A stretch of DNA of 64,000 nucleotides from Tahibacter amnicola. Lineage in GTDB: Bacteria; Pseudomonadota; Gammaproteobacteria; Xanthomonadales; Rhodanobacteraceae. The translations under genes and the position numbers were made by a program. The stretch lies in assembly GCF_025398735.1 (NCBI RefSeq), contig NZ_CP104694.1:4365001-4429000 (forward strand), given 5' to 3'. A model generated the notes under the pieces. It saw only the letters and a program-made list of their open reading frames with translations, ran no database searches and had not been told where the DNA came from. Positions 9,690 through 19,060 of this stretch are shown piece by piece. How positions within the stretch are numbered: position 1 is the stretch's first letter; every line of letters starts with the position of its first letter.

Positions 9690-9703
9690 TGACGTTAACG
9701 TCA
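9690..9703. promoter_or_regulatory. Palindromic operator, putative LiuR box
   Basis: TGACGTTAACGTCA is a perfect 14-base palindrome between the MerR gene (start 9598) and the carboxylase operon (start 9809). Published LiuR motifs in proteobacteria share an ACGT-N-AACGT-like core. The overlapping TTGACG at 9689-9694 could be a -35 element, as expected for MerR regulators that bind within the promoter. The promoter elements are inference. Confidence 0.7.
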
Positions 9704-9808
9704 GGCTATGGCCGAATCCGGCAATCCCTACGCCAGCGTCCGGAGCGTACCGCCCATGCTGATTGCCGTGCCAATGTGGAACTGTGCGACAGCACGCCGG
9801 GATACGCC

Positions 9809-11419
9809 ATGCACCCGCTGACGTCACATCTGCAGTCCGCCTCGCCCGCCTTCGCCGCCAATGCCGGCCGCATGCAAGCCCTGCTCGATGACGTGCGGGG
9901 GCTGGAACTGCGAATCGTCGCCGAGTCCAACAGCCGTCGTGAGAAATTCGAACAGCGCGGCCAGTTGCTGCCGCGCGAGCGCGTCGCGCAACTGCTCGAT
10001 CCGGGCTCGGACTTCCTCGAACTGTGTACGCTGGCCGGCCTGGGCATGCACGACGACGATGGCCGGAAGTCCGTGCTGGGCGGCGGCATGATCGTCGGTG
10101 TTGGCACTGTAGCGGCCAAACGCTGCGTCATCATCGCCAATGACAGCGCTCTCAAGGGCGGAACCATCTCGCCCATGGGTTTGAAGAAGTTCCTTCGCGC
10201 GCAGGAAATCGCCGCGCGCTGCCGGCTGCCCCTCGTCTATCTGGTGGAAAGCGGCGGCGCCAACCTCCTGTACCAGAGTGAGATTTTCGTCGACGGCGGC
10301 CGCAGCTTTGCCAACCAGGCACGCCTTTCGGCCGCCGGCATCCCGCAGATTGCCGTCGTGCACGGCGCGTCGACGGCCGGCGGCGCCTACCTTCCGGCGC
10401 TGTGCGACTACATCGTGCTGGTCCGCGAACGCTCCAGCATCTACCTCGCCGGGCCGCCCCTGGTGAAGGCGGCAATCGGCGAAGAGGCCTCCGAGGAAGA
10501 GCTGGGCGGCGCCGAGCTGCATGCCCATCACACCGGCCTGGGCGAGTACCTGTGCGAGGACGATGCGCACGCCATCGCCGTGGCGCGCGATCTGCTCGAC
10601 AAGCTGCGTTGGCAGGCTGCTGGCGCGACATCCGCCGCAGATCCGCCGCGTTATCCGCCCGAGCAACTGCTGGGCGTCGTACCCGTCGACGACCGGCAGG
10701 GGTACGACGTCCGCGAGGTTGTCGCCCGGCTCGTGGATGCGTCGGATTTCCTCGAGTTCAAGGCGGGCTATTCCGCCGACACCCTCTGCGGCCACGCACG
10801 CATCCACGGCCATATCGTCGGCCTCATCGGCAACAATGGGCCGATCCAGCCGTCGGGCTCCCTCAAGACCGCGCAGTTCATCCAGCTGTGTGACCAGAGC
10901 GGAACGCCACTGGTGTTCCTGCAGAACACGACCGGCTACATGGTCGGCACCGCCGCGGAACGCGACGGCGCCGTGAAGCACGGCGCCAAGATGATCCAGG
11001 CTGTCGCCAACGCCCGGGTGCCGAAGCTTACCGTCGTGCTCGGCGGGTCCTTCGGCGCCGGAAACTACGGCATGTGCGGCCGCGGTTTCGATCCGCACTT
11101 CATCTTCGCCTGGCCCACGGCCCGGACAGCGGTCATGGGAGGAGCCCAGGCCGCACAGGTGATGGACATCGTCAGCCGCGCGAAGCTGGCCGGCGCCGCG
11201 CTCACAGCGGCCGAAGGCGCATTGCGTGCGCAATCCGACGCGCTGCGGCAACGACTCGACCACGAATCCACCGCGCTCTTCGGCACGGCACGCCTGTGGG
11301 ACGACGGCATCATCGATCCGCGCGATACCCGCCGCGTGCTCGGACTCTGCCTGGACATCCTGGCCGAAGCCGGATCCCGCACGCTACACCCCAACACATT
11401 CGGAATCGCCCGTCTTTGA
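9809..11419 (+). CDS. Acyl-CoA carboxylase, carboxyltransferase (beta) subunit; methylcrotonyl/geranyl-CoA type
   Basis: 536 residues from the ATG at 9809; the longer open frame begins in the operator and is not credible. It has the crotonase-type carboxyltransferase fold twice: an N-half with VIIANDSALKGGTISPMGLKK, YLVESGGANLLYQSE and HGASTAGGAYLPALCDY, and a C-half with GLIGNNGPIQPSGSLK, FLQNTTGYMVG and GGSFGAGNYGMCGRGF. It transfers CO2 from biotin to an unsaturated acyl-CoA. The classic methylcrotonyl-CoA carboxylase segment (LP.Q...FPD..HFGR) is replaced by LLYQSEIFVDGGRSFANQA, so geranyl-CoA or another branched substrate is possible. First gene of a four-gene operon with its biotin carboxylase partner at 12597. 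Confidence 0.88.
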   Translation: MHPLTSHLQSASPAFAANAGRMQALLDDVRGLELRIVAESNSRREKFEQRGQLLPRERVAQLLDPGSDFLELCTLAGLGMHDDDGRKSVLGGGMIVGVGTVAAKRCVIIANDSALKGGTISPMGLKKFLRAQEIAARCRLPLVYLVESGGANLLYQSEIFVDGGRSFANQARLSAAGIPQIAVVHGASTAGGAYLPALCDYIVLVRERSSIYLAGPPLVKAAIGEEASEEELGGAELHAHHTGLGEYLCEDDAHAIAVARDLLDKLRWQAAGATSAADPPRYPPEQLLGVVPVDDRQGYDVREVVARLVDASDFLEFKAGYSADTLCGHARIHGHIVGLIGNNGPIQPSGSLKTAQFIQLCDQSGTPLVFLQNTTGYMVGTAAERDGAVKHGAKMIQAVANARVPKLTVVLGGSFGAGNYGMCGRGFDPHFIFAWPTARTAVMGGAQAAQVMDIVSRAKLAGAALTAAEGALRAQSDALRQRLDHESTALFGTARLWDDGIIDPRDTRRVLGLCLDILAEAGSRTLHPNTFGIARL

Positions 11420-11428
11420 GGAACGCCC

Positions 11429-12577
11429 ATGCGCTTGACGGAGGAACACCGGCAGCTGGCGGACACCGTCGCCCGCTTCGTGGAAAAGGAAATCGACCCC
11501 TTCGCGGCCGAGTGGGAAGCCGCAGAAACCTTCCCCGCCCACGCCCTGTTCAAGAAGCTGGGTGACCTGGGCCTGCTCGGAATCAAGTATCCCGGTCAAT
11601 TCGGCGGATTGGGGCTGGATTTCAGCTATTCGCTGGTGATGGCCGAGCGGCTGGGCGCATGTGCCAGCACCGGCGTCGCCATGGCAATCGGTGTACAGAC
11701 TGACATGTGCACGCCAGCGCTGGCACGTTTTGGCAGCGATGCCCTGCGCGCGGAATTTCTCGCGCCGGCGATCGCCGGCGAACGCGTGGGTTGCATCGGC
11801 GTCACCGAGGCGGGAGGCGGCTCCGACGTCGCCGCGCTGCGCACCACCGCGCGACGCGATGGCGACGACTACGTCATCGACGGTTCCAAGATGTGGATCA
11901 CCAATGGCATGCAGGCCGACTGGTGCTGCCTGCTGGCCAACACGTCCGAAGGCGCGCCCCACCGCAACAAGACACTGATCATCGTGCCGATGGATGCGCC
12001 GGGCGTAAGCCGGCAAAAGCTGCGGAAACTGGGCATGAACGCCTCCGACACCGCCCAGATCTTCTTCGACGGCGTGCGTGTGCCGCGTCGCCACGCCATC
12101 GGCGACGAAGGCAACGGCTTTACGCTGCAGATGCTGCAATTTCAGGAAGAACGCCTCTGGGGGGCCGCCAATTCCATCGGCCTGCTCGACAACCTGATCG
12201 ACCTGACCATCGCCTACACGCGCGAGCGCAAGGCATTCGGGCGTCCCATTCTCGACAACCAGAGCGTTCACTTCCGCCTCGCCGAACTGCGCACCGAAGT
12301 GGAAAGCCTGCGTGCCCTCACCTACCGTGCAGTAGAGGCCTACGTGGCCGGTCAGGATGTCACCCGCCTGGCGTCCATGGCAAAGCTCAAAAGTGGACGC
12401 CTGTGCCGCGAGGTCGCCGATGGCTGCCTGCAGTACTGGGGCGGAATGGGTTTTGCGTGGGACAACCCCGTGGCACGGGCCTACCGCGATGGCCGCCTGG
12501 TATCGATCGGCGGCGGCGCCGACGAAGTCATGCTTGGCATCATCGCCAAGCTCGAAGGCACCCTGCCCAGGCATTGA
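11429..12577 (+). CDS. liuA: Acyl-CoA dehydrogenase, isovaleryl/citronellyl-CoA dehydrogenase type
   Basis: 382 residues, full length for the family. FAD- and substrate-binding blocks are present: VGCIGVTEAGGGSDVAAL, DGSKMWITNG and the C-terminal QYWGGMGF. The usual medium-chain catalytic Glu position near the end is glycine (SIGGGADEVM), whereas a Glu stands in QEERLWGAAN (Glu241), the place used by isovaleryl-CoA and long-chain dehydrogenases. It should therefore oxidise a branched or bulky acyl-CoA to its 2-enoyl form for the carboxylase. It starts 9 bases after the carboxyltransferase stop (RBS GAGGAA). The symbol liuA is by context; citronellyl-CoA dehydrogenase is an alternative. Confidence 0.85.
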   Translation: MRLTEEHRQLADTVARFVEKEIDPFAAEWEAAETFPAHALFKKLGDLGLLGIKYPGQFGGLGLDFSYSLVMAERLGACASTGVAMAIGVQTDMCTPALARFGSDALRAEFLAPAIAGERVGCIGVTEAGGGSDVAALRTTARRDGDDYVIDGSKMWITNGMQADWCCLLANTSEGAPHRNKTLIIVPMDAPGVSRQKLRKLGMNASDTAQIFFDGVRVPRRHAIGDEGNGFTLQMLQFQEERLWGAANSIGLLDNLIDLTIAYTRERKAFGRPILDNQSVHFRLAELRTEVESLRALTYRAVEAYVAGQDVTRLASMAKLKSGRLCREVADGCLQYWGGMGFAWDNPVARAYRDGRLVSIGGGADEVMLGIIAKLEGTLPRH

Positions 12578-12596
12578 CCGCGCCGGAGACTGAATC

Positions 12597-14555
12597 GTGC
12601 AGACGCTCCTGATTGCCAACCGCGGCGAAATCGCCTGCCGCATTGCCCGCACCGCGCGAGCCATGGGCATCCGCACCGTCGCCGTGTACAGCGATGCCGA
12701 CGCCGACGCCCTTCACGTTCACGGCGCTGACAGTGCTATCCACATTGGCGGGTCAATGCCGGCGGAGTCCTACCTGAACATCGACGCATTGATCGTCGCC
12801 GCACGCCGCTGTGGGGCCGATGCGATCCATCCCGGCTACGGATTTCTTTCCGAGAACGCGGCATTTGCCGCCGCGTGCCGCAATGCCGGCATCACCTTCG
12901 TCGGCCCCTCTCCCGAGGCGATTGCCGCGATGGGATCCAAGGCCGCCGCAAAACAACGCGCGGCCACCGCCGGCGTACCCACCGCGCCAGCTAGCTATGG
13001 CCCGATGCGCGACGACGCCCAATGGCAGGCCAGCGCCGAAACGCTGGGCTACCCGTTGCTGGTCAAGGCCGTTGCGGGCGGCGGCGGGCGCGGCATGCGC
13101 CGGGTCGATCAACCGGAGGCACTGGCCGCGGCATTGGCCAGCGCACGCCGTGAAGCACAGATCGCCTTCGGCGACGACGCGCTGCTGCTGGAAAAACTGA
13201 TCGAGGACGGACGGCACATCGAAATTCAGATCGTCGCAGATGCACATGGCCACCTGGTGCATCTGGGAGAACGCGACTGCAGTACGCAGCGACGCCGCCA
13301 GAAGATCATCGAGGAGGCCCCCTCTCCGGTGCTGTCGGCGGCGCTGCGTGAACGCATGGGCCAGGATGCCATCGCAGTCGCGCGGGCAGTGGGCTACTGC
13401 GGCGCCGGCACCGTGGAATTCATCGTCGATCCCCAGATGCGTCACTACTTCCTGGAAATGAACACGCGAATCCAGGTGGAACACCCGGTCACGGAACTGA
13501 TCACGGGAATCGACCTGGTGGAATGGCAGCTGCGTATCGCCGATGGCGAGCCGCTGCCGCTGGCGCAGGATGCCATCCGCTTCCGCGGCCACGCCATTGA
13601 GGCGCGACTGTACGCCGAGGATCCATATGCCGGATTTGCGCCACAGACTGGTCGGATCGCCAGGCTGCGGCCGGACGCCGCCGCCTGCGGCACCACCATC
13701 CGCATCGACGCTGGCGTGCGCGAGGGCGACCTCGTCACATCACACTACGACCCGTTGCTGGCCAAGGTCATCGCTCACGGCGCGACGCGCGAGGAAGCCA
13801 TACGTAAGCTCGCCTGCGCCCTCGAAGACGTCGCCCCGCTGGGGATGTCACACAACGGCGCCTTCCTGCGTGCGCTGGTCGCCGACGATCTCTTCCGGAA
13901 GGCTGCGATCACGACAGCCACGCTCGACTCCTGGTCGCCGGAAAGTCATCCGCTGCTGCAGCCACCCGCCGTTCCGTCCGAACTCTGGGCGCTGGCTGCC
14001 ACCTGTTTTGCACTGGGACAGGGCAACGGGCATCGCCCACCGTCGGTCAGCGCATTCGAATGGCGTGTGGCGACGGAGCGCGACGTGCGCCGACTGGGGC
14101 TGCGCCAGGTGGATGCCGATACGGTCGCCGTGACCGACGGTGGCGTCACCACTACCGTGCATCGCGTGGCGCAGACGGCCGACACGGTCATCTACCGGAT
14201 CGACGGCCTGCAACGTCGCTGCGCCATCGCGATCGACGGCAATGTCGTGCACCTGTCGCACCACGGCGGAAGCCTGCGGTTCGAGCGCCAGCTGCCGCCG
14301 TACGTCGATCGAACATCCGCAAAACAGCGCGGCCTGCAGGCGCCGCTGAGCGGCACGGTGGCCCAGGTGCTCGTGCAGCCAGGCGACCGGGTCACGGCCG
14401 GCCAACCGCTGGTCTGCGTGGAAGCCATGAAGATGGAAGTGTGGTTGTCGGCCCAGGCCGATGCAACCGTTCGCGCAATCCACACGGCCCAGGGACAGAA
14501 TGTGGACCGCCACGCACTTCTGGTGGAACTGGAATTCGATACGACGGAGGCATGA
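12597..14555 (+). CDS. Acyl-CoA carboxylase, biotin carboxylase/BCCP (alpha) subunit
   Basis: 652 residues with a GTG start (CCGGAG upstream). Domain order is standard: biotin carboxylase N-domain (LLIANRGEIACRIARTARAMG), ATP-grasp (KAVAGGGGRGMRRV, the loop ERDCSTQRRRQKIIEEAPSP split, EMNTRIQVEHPVTE), C-domain, a linker domain, and a C-terminal biotinyl domain with VEAMKMEV, the biotinylated lysine being about residue 612. It carboxylates its own biotin with ATP and bicarbonate for the beta subunit at 9809. The build fits methylcrotonyl-CoA (liuD/mccA) or geranyl-CoA carboxylase (atuF). Its TGA stop shares one base with the start of the next gene, implying translational coupling. Confidence 0.9.
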   Translation: MQTLLIANRGEIACRIARTARAMGIRTVAVYSDADADALHVHGADSAIHIGGSMPAESYLNIDALIVAARRCGADAIHPGYGFLSENAAFAAACRNAGITFVGPSPEAIAAMGSKAAAKQRAATAGVPTAPASYGPMRDDAQWQASAETLGYPLLVKAVAGGGGRGMRRVDQPEALAAALASARREAQIAFGDDALLLEKLIEDGRHIEIQIVADAHGHLVHLGERDCSTQRRRQKIIEEAPSPVLSAALRERMGQDAIAVARAVGYCGAGTVEFIVDPQMRHYFLEMNTRIQVEHPVTELITGIDLVEWQLRIADGEPLPLAQDAIRFRGHAIEARLYAEDPYAGFAPQTGRIARLRPDAAACGTTIRIDAGVREGDLVTSHYDPLLAKVIAHGATREEAIRKLACALEDVAPLGMSHNGAFLRALVADDLFRKAAITTATLDSWSPESHPLLQPPAVPSELWALAATCFALGQGNGHRPPSVSAFEWRVATERDVRRLGLRQVDADTVAVTDGGVTTTVHRVAQTADTVIYRIDGLQRRCAIAIDGNVVHLSHHGGSLRFERQLPPYVDRTSAKQRGLQAPLSGTVAQVLVQPGDRVTAGQPLVCVEAMKMEVWLSAQADATVRAIHTAQGQNVDRHALLVELEFDTTEA

Positions 14556-15439
14556 TGGAAAAGGCCATTCTCACCTGCGCGCTGACCGGCGTACTCACCG
14601 ATCCGCGCCAGCATCCGGTACCGGTCACGCCCGCGCAGATGGCAGCCGAAGCGCGCGACGCCTACAACGCCGGCGCCGCCGTGATGCATGTCCACGTACG
14701 CCGGCAAGAGGAAGGCGCAGGGCACCTGCCCAGCTGGGATCCGGCCGTATGCGCCGACGTCGTTGCGGCGATTCGCAATGCGTGTCCCGACGTCATCATC
14801 AACCTGAGCACCGGGGTCGTCGGCAATGACATCTCGGGCCCGGTGTCCTGTATCCGCACGGTGCGGCCGGAAGTGGCCGCGTGCAATGCCGGCACGCTCA
14901 ACTACCTCAAGATTCGCGACGACGGTCGCTGGGCCTGGCCGCCGATGGTATTCGACAACCCGGTGAGCAAAGTGCAGGCCTATCTCGACGTCATGACCGA
15001 ATGCGGCGTGCGGCCCGAATTCGAATGCTTCGATGTCGGCATCGTGCGGTCTGTCGCGATGTACATCCGGGCCGGCATGACCAGCAAGGCCGACTACAAC
15101 TTCGTCATGGGCGTCGCCTCGGGCATGCCGGCGGACGAAGATCTCCTGGCGCTGCTGCTACGCTGGATCGTACCGGGCTCACATTGGCAGACGACATTGA
15201 TCGGCCGCGCGGAAATCTGGCCGGTACACCAGCGCGCGGCTGAGCTGGGCGGCATGCTGCGTACCGGATTGGAGGACACGTTCTATTTGCCGGACGGATC
15301 GCGGGCCTCCGGTAACGGCGCCCTGGTCGAAGCGCTTGCCACCTGTGCCCATTCCGCCGGCCGCGGCATCGCCACGCCAGCCGAGGCACGCAAGATGATG
15401 GGATTGTCCCGCGACGAGAACGCGCTACAGACCAGCTAG
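14555..15439 (+). CDS. Beta-keto acid cleavage enzyme (BKACE/Kce family, DUF849)
   Basis: 294 residues. The start at 14555 lies 4 bases after GGAGG and overlaps the previous stop; 14552 is an alternative ATG but too close to the RBS. Family blocks are clear: AILTCALTGVLT, AGAAVMHVHVR (metal-binding His pair), INLSTG, PEFECFDVG, and TGLEDTFYLPDG. Known members condense a beta-keto acid with acetyl-CoA and release acetoacetate plus a new acyl-CoA, using zinc. Its place as last gene of a branched acyl-CoA carboxylase operon, in which no enoyl-CoA hydratase or HMG-CoA lyase is present, is unusual and suggests it does the final cleavage step. That role is inference. Confidence 0.85.
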   Translation: MEKAILTCALTGVLTDPRQHPVPVTPAQMAAEARDAYNAGAAVMHVHVRRQEEGAGHLPSWDPAVCADVVAAIRNACPDVIINLSTGVVGNDISGPVSCIRTVRPEVAACNAGTLNYLKIRDDGRWAWPPMVFDNPVSKVQAYLDVMTECGVRPEFECFDVGIVRSVAMYIRAGMTSKADYNFVMGVASGMPADEDLLALLLRWIVPGSHWQTTLIGRAEIWPVHQRAAELGGMLRTGLEDTFYLPDGSRASGNGALVEALATCAHSAGRGIATPAEARKMMGLSRDENALQTS

Positions 15440-15526
15440 CGCTCCGCACGTCGGCCCGGAGGAACCTGCGCGGGATCATGCCCAGCCGGGCGCAGCCTTC
15501 AACGCGCCTGTCGGCGGTGGATCGCG

Positions 15527-16135
15527 TCAGCGGATCACCGTAGCAGGCCACTTGCGAACGATTGTCTCGGCGCGGCGGACGAAGGATTCGAACCGTTCTG
15601 GCGATACTTTCTCCGCCTCATACAGCGACAACATCGAGAATTCGCACTGCGGCGCACAGGTCTTGAACAACGCCCAGCGCAACACCCGGCGAACCGGTCG
15701 CCAGAGGATGAAGCGGTCGATCCATGCGGGGGCACCGAGCGTGGTAATCGCCAGTGCGTGCCTGAGCTGCGTCAGGCCCGGGCGGATGCGTCCCAGGTCG
15801 GCCGCGTGGTGGAATGCGGCGCCGGGCGCCCAGACGCGATCGAACCAGCCCTTGAGCATCGCCGGGAAACTGAACCACCAGGTAGGAAATACCAGGACCA
15901 GCGCCTCAGCCACCTGGAGGCGCGCGATCTGTGCCTGCACGTCGGCGCTGCGGTATTCACTGCTGTAATAGCTGGCGCGTTCGGACTCGGTCAACGCGGC
16001 TGGAAACTGTGCGTCGTAGAGGTTTTCCACCACGACGTTGTGACCGGCTTCCTCCAGCACATCAGTCACCCGTCGCGCGATCGCCCGGCACAGGCTCGAT
16101 TCCAGTGGATGGCAGATCACCACGAGTGTGCGCAT
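15527..16135 (-). CDS. NAD(P)H dehydrogenase (quinone)-like flavoprotein
   Basis: 202 residues from the ATG at 16135, with GGGAG 6 bases upstream. It is a flavodoxin-fold protein: strand and phosphate loop TLVVICHPLESSLCRA at the N-terminus, FPTWWFSFPAMLKGWFDRVW in the middle, and LGRIRPG and ITTLGAP near the isoalloxazine site. This matches the NQO1/KefF/MdaB group that reduces quinones or similar acceptors with NAD(P)H and FMN or FAD. It is a cytoplasmic, monocistronic reverse-strand gene whose last part follows the convergent BKACE operon by 87 bases. A second, frameshifted member of the same fold lies at 35143-35729. Confidence 0.82.
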   Translation of the reverse strand: MRTLVVICHPLESSLCRAIARRVTDVLEEAGHNVVVENLYDAQFPAALTESERASYYSSEYRSADVQAQIARLQVAEALVLVFPTWWFSFPAMLKGWFDRVWAPGAAFHHAADLGRIRPGLTQLRHALAITTLGAPAWIDRFILWRPVRRVLRWALFKTCAPQCEFSMLSLYEAEKVSPERFESFVRRAETIVRKWPATVIR

Positions 16136-16375
16136 GGCAGCTCCCTGCAGGCTCGGCAATCAAATGCCCGGACTTCCATCGTCTTCCGCACGCGGCGCAC
16201 CCGGCGCGCACGCGGGGCTGCATCCGTATCAGCGCGCCAGCAACTGCGCGCCCGCACGTTGGCGCGGCGCTGTACGGTTTACCAGAATGGGAATCGTGCA
16301 GCAATCTCCCGGCGCACCCAGGGATCAGCGGCGCCGGGCCCCACCAGCGTCGTCCATCGCGTCCACCGAACCGAA

Positions 16376-19060
16376 TCAGCCGACGGCTTCGCCGCCCGTC
16401 TGGCGCTCGCGTTCGCGGAAGGCCAGACGGATCTCCTGCCGCAGGTCCTCGTCAGACCATGGCTTCATCAGGTACTTGAAAACCGCCCCGTCATTCACTG
16501 CCGAGGAAATCGCACGAATATCCGCGTAGCCCGACAGCACCATCCGCACCGTGTCCGGATAGAGCTGGCGCACGCGGCTCAAAAATTCCGTACCGGTCAT
16601 ATTCGGCATGCGGTAGTCAGAAACGATCACGTCGATCGGCGATCGCGCCAGCAGCGCAAGTGCCTCCGCTGCCGAATTGGCGAGATGGATCTCGTACCCG
16701 TCGCGGCGCAGGCAACGGTGCAGGGATTTGAGGATGGCCGGCTCATCGTCGACGAGCAGCAGGGATCGACCGGTAGTTTTTGCGGTCCACAACGCTGTCG
16801 GGCGCACCCGCGACGCAATCAGCGCGGGAAATTCCGCTCCACTGACCGGTGCACTGACAAAGTATCCCTGGATGAAATCGCAGTGATTGCGATGCAGGAA
16901 GCCCGCCTGCTCGGCGGTTTCAACACCCTCTGCCACCACTTTCAAATGGAGCTGGTGCGCCATGGCGATCACCGCGCGTACGATCGACGCATCGCCCGTA
17001 TCCGTTGACACATCCGTGACGAACGCGCGATCGATCTTGATCTTGTCGACGGGGAACTGCCGCAGGTACTTGAGGCTGGAATAACCCGTTCCGAAGTCAT
17101 CCAATGTGAGAGTGACACCGAGCTGGCGCAATCCGAGCAGAACATCGTGAAGCCCGGAATGCCCCTCCATGGTGACCGACTCGGTGAGCTCCAGCTCCAG
17201 TGCGGACGCCGGAAGGCTGTGCCGGTGCAGAGCCTGGCTGACTTCCGCGAGCAGGTGCCCGCGATGGAATTCGAGCGCAGACACGTTCACGGCCATCGCC
17301 AGGTCGGTATAGCCGGCGCGACGCCACAGGGCCAATTGGGCGCAAGCCTGGTTGAGGGTCCAGCGACCGATATCCGCGATCAGTCCGATCTCTTCCGCCA
17401 CTTCGATGAAATCCGCCGGCCGTAGCAGCCCACGTGCGGGATGGTGCCAGCGCAGCAGCGCCTCGACCGCGACGATGCGTCCGCTTTCCAGCTGCGCCTG
17501 CGGCTGGAACACCAGCTCCAGCTCACTGTTGGCGATGGCGCGGCGCAGGTCGCTCTGCAGGCCGACAAAATGACGCGTCCGCGCATTCAGCGCCTCGTCG
17601 AAGAAGCGCATCGAACAACCCGTGGCGTCACGCCCTCCTACCATCGCCGCCTGCGCGTTGCGCAGCAGTTCGTCTGCCAGCGGGCTGTCCTTGGGATACA
17701 CGGCCATGCCACAGGTGGCGGCCACGGTGATCGGTGAACCATCGACGACCACAGGCACCGCCAGTGCGGACTGAATCGCCGTCGCCTGCGCCAATACATC
17801 GTTCGGTCCGTCGATGGGCGCCAGCAGCACGCCGAATTCATCGGCGCCTAGCCGCCCGAGGATTGCGTCGCCACGCAGTGCTGCTTCGATTCGGCGCGCG
17901 GCCGCGAGCAGCAGGCGCTCCGCAGACTCGTGTCCCATGCGATCGCGCAATGCCGCGAAGCGGCAGATCTGCAAGTAAATAATGGCCGCCTGACGTCCCA
18001 ACCGCTCGGCGGACGCCAGTGACTGTTCGATGCGATAGAGAAACAAGTCCCGATTGGGCAGCCGCGTCAGGCGATCGAACTGGGCGAGAAAACTGGCCCG
18101 GTCGTCCGAATGCTTGCGACTGATTGCCATACCCAGGAGCGACGAGATCGTCTGCAGATAAGCGACCGACTCGGGCGAGAACGCGCAGGCGGTCCGGCTG
18201 TAGGCGCCGAAGACGCCGAGCAGCCCCGCAGGTCCCGTGATCGGCACCAGCACTGCGCTGCGCACACCACCCTGCGCGGCCGACGCCGAACGCATGAAGC
18301 GCGTTTCCGTGTCGAAGTCATCGACGATCAGCGACTCGATGCGCACACGGACTTCGTCATCCTGCGTCGCCAGGGCGCGCGTGTCATAGCTTTGTCCGAC
18401 GGCTGAACTGTCACCACCGCAGGTTGCCGCCAGCCGCAATCCGGATTCGTCACCGGTCAACTCGAAGATCTCGGTGAAATCCGCACTCAAGGCTTCCAGG
18501 GCGATCTGGGCGGCCTGCGGCATCAACTCCTGCGGCGACGCAGCCGACAACGCCAGCTGGCCAAACTGCGCGGCGAGATCCTGGCGACGCGCATGCGCCC
18601 GAAGCGCGCGCTCGGACTGGCGCCGCTCGGTGACGTCGCGCGCAAAACTGACAATGTAACGCCGGCCTTCGTAATGCAGCCGATGCCGCATGACTTCGAC
18701 ATCAATCAGCGTGCGATCCTTGGTGAGAAGCGCCAGATCCGAGCGGTGCATCTGCGCACTGCCCTGAAATACCGCTTCGTACTTCTCGCGCAGCACATCG
18801 GCCGGCTCAATCGCGAAATCGGCCGGTCCGCGCGCCAGCAGGTATTCCCGCGTGCAGTCGAGCATCGCCATGGTCGCGGCGTTGGCATAGACAAACCGCA
18901 TGCGGTCGACGTCGATAATGCACAACGCTTCGGAACAGACATCCAGCGCCGCATGCAGGCGGTGCAGGTGCATGACCAGATCGCGCTCCGCCGCATCGGC
19001 CGCACGCGATCTTGCTTCCTCGAGCCATGCATCCAGACTGAAGGGACGCTCCTGCGTCAC
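16376..19060 (-). CDS. PAS-GAF-degenerate GGDEF-EAL protein with C-terminal receiver domain
   Basis: 894 residues. Order: PAS about 40-150, GAF about 165-315, GGDEF about 325-490, EAL about 505-745, receiver about 765-885. The GGDEF domain is degenerate: GADEF (405-409) replaces GGDEF, and the first metal-binding LD-x-D stretch reads LQICRFA. The EAL domain keeps VEALLRW, ELTESV, LDDFGTGYSSL, KIDRAF and VAEGVET, so c-di-GMP hydrolysis is expected. The receiver keeps VDDEPA, the phospho-acceptor Asp815 in VSDYRMP and Lys866 in MKPW. A receiver at the C-terminal end is unusual for EAL proteins. No kinase is adjacent; a hybrid kinase elsewhere may phosphorylate it. Confidence 0.88.
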   Translation of the reverse strand: MTQERPFSLDAWLEEARSRAADAAERDLVMHLHRLHAALDVCSEALCIIDVDRMRFVYANAATMAMLDCTREYLLARGPADFAIEPADVLREKYEAVFQGSAQMHRSDLALLTKDRTLIDVEVMRHRLHYEGRRYIVSFARDVTERRQSERALRAHARRQDLAAQFGQLALSAASPQELMPQAAQIALEALSADFTEIFELTGDESGLRLAATCGGDSSAVGQSYDTRALATQDDEVRVRIESLIVDDFDTETRFMRSASAAQGGVRSAVLVPITGPAGLLGVFGAYSRTACAFSPESVAYLQTISSLLGMAISRKHSDDRASFLAQFDRLTRLPNRDLFLYRIEQSLASAERLGRQAAIIYLQICRFAALRDRMGHESAERLLLAAARRIEAALRGDAILGRLGADEFGVLLAPIDGPNDVLAQATAIQSALAVPVVVDGSPITVAATCGMAVYPKDSPLADELLRNAQAAMVGGRDATGCSMRFFDEALNARTRHFVGLQSDLRRAIANSELELVFQPQAQLESGRIVAVEALLRWHHPARGLLRPADFIEVAEEIGLIADIGRWTLNQACAQLALWRRAGYTDLAMAVNVSALEFHRGHLLAEVSQALHRHSLPASALELELTESVTMEGHSGLHDVLLGLRQLGVTLTLDDFGTGYSSLKYLRQFPVDKIKIDRAFVTDVSTDTGDASIVRAVIAMAHQLHLKVVAEGVETAEQAGFLHRNHCDFIQGYFVSAPVSGAEFPALIASRVRPTALWTAKTTGRSLLLVDDEPAILKSLHRCLRRDGYEIHLANSAAEALALLARSPIDVIVSDYRMPNMTGTEFLSRVRQLYPDTVRMVLSGYADIRAISSAVNDGAVFKYLMKPWSDEDLRQEIRLAFRERERQTGGEAVG

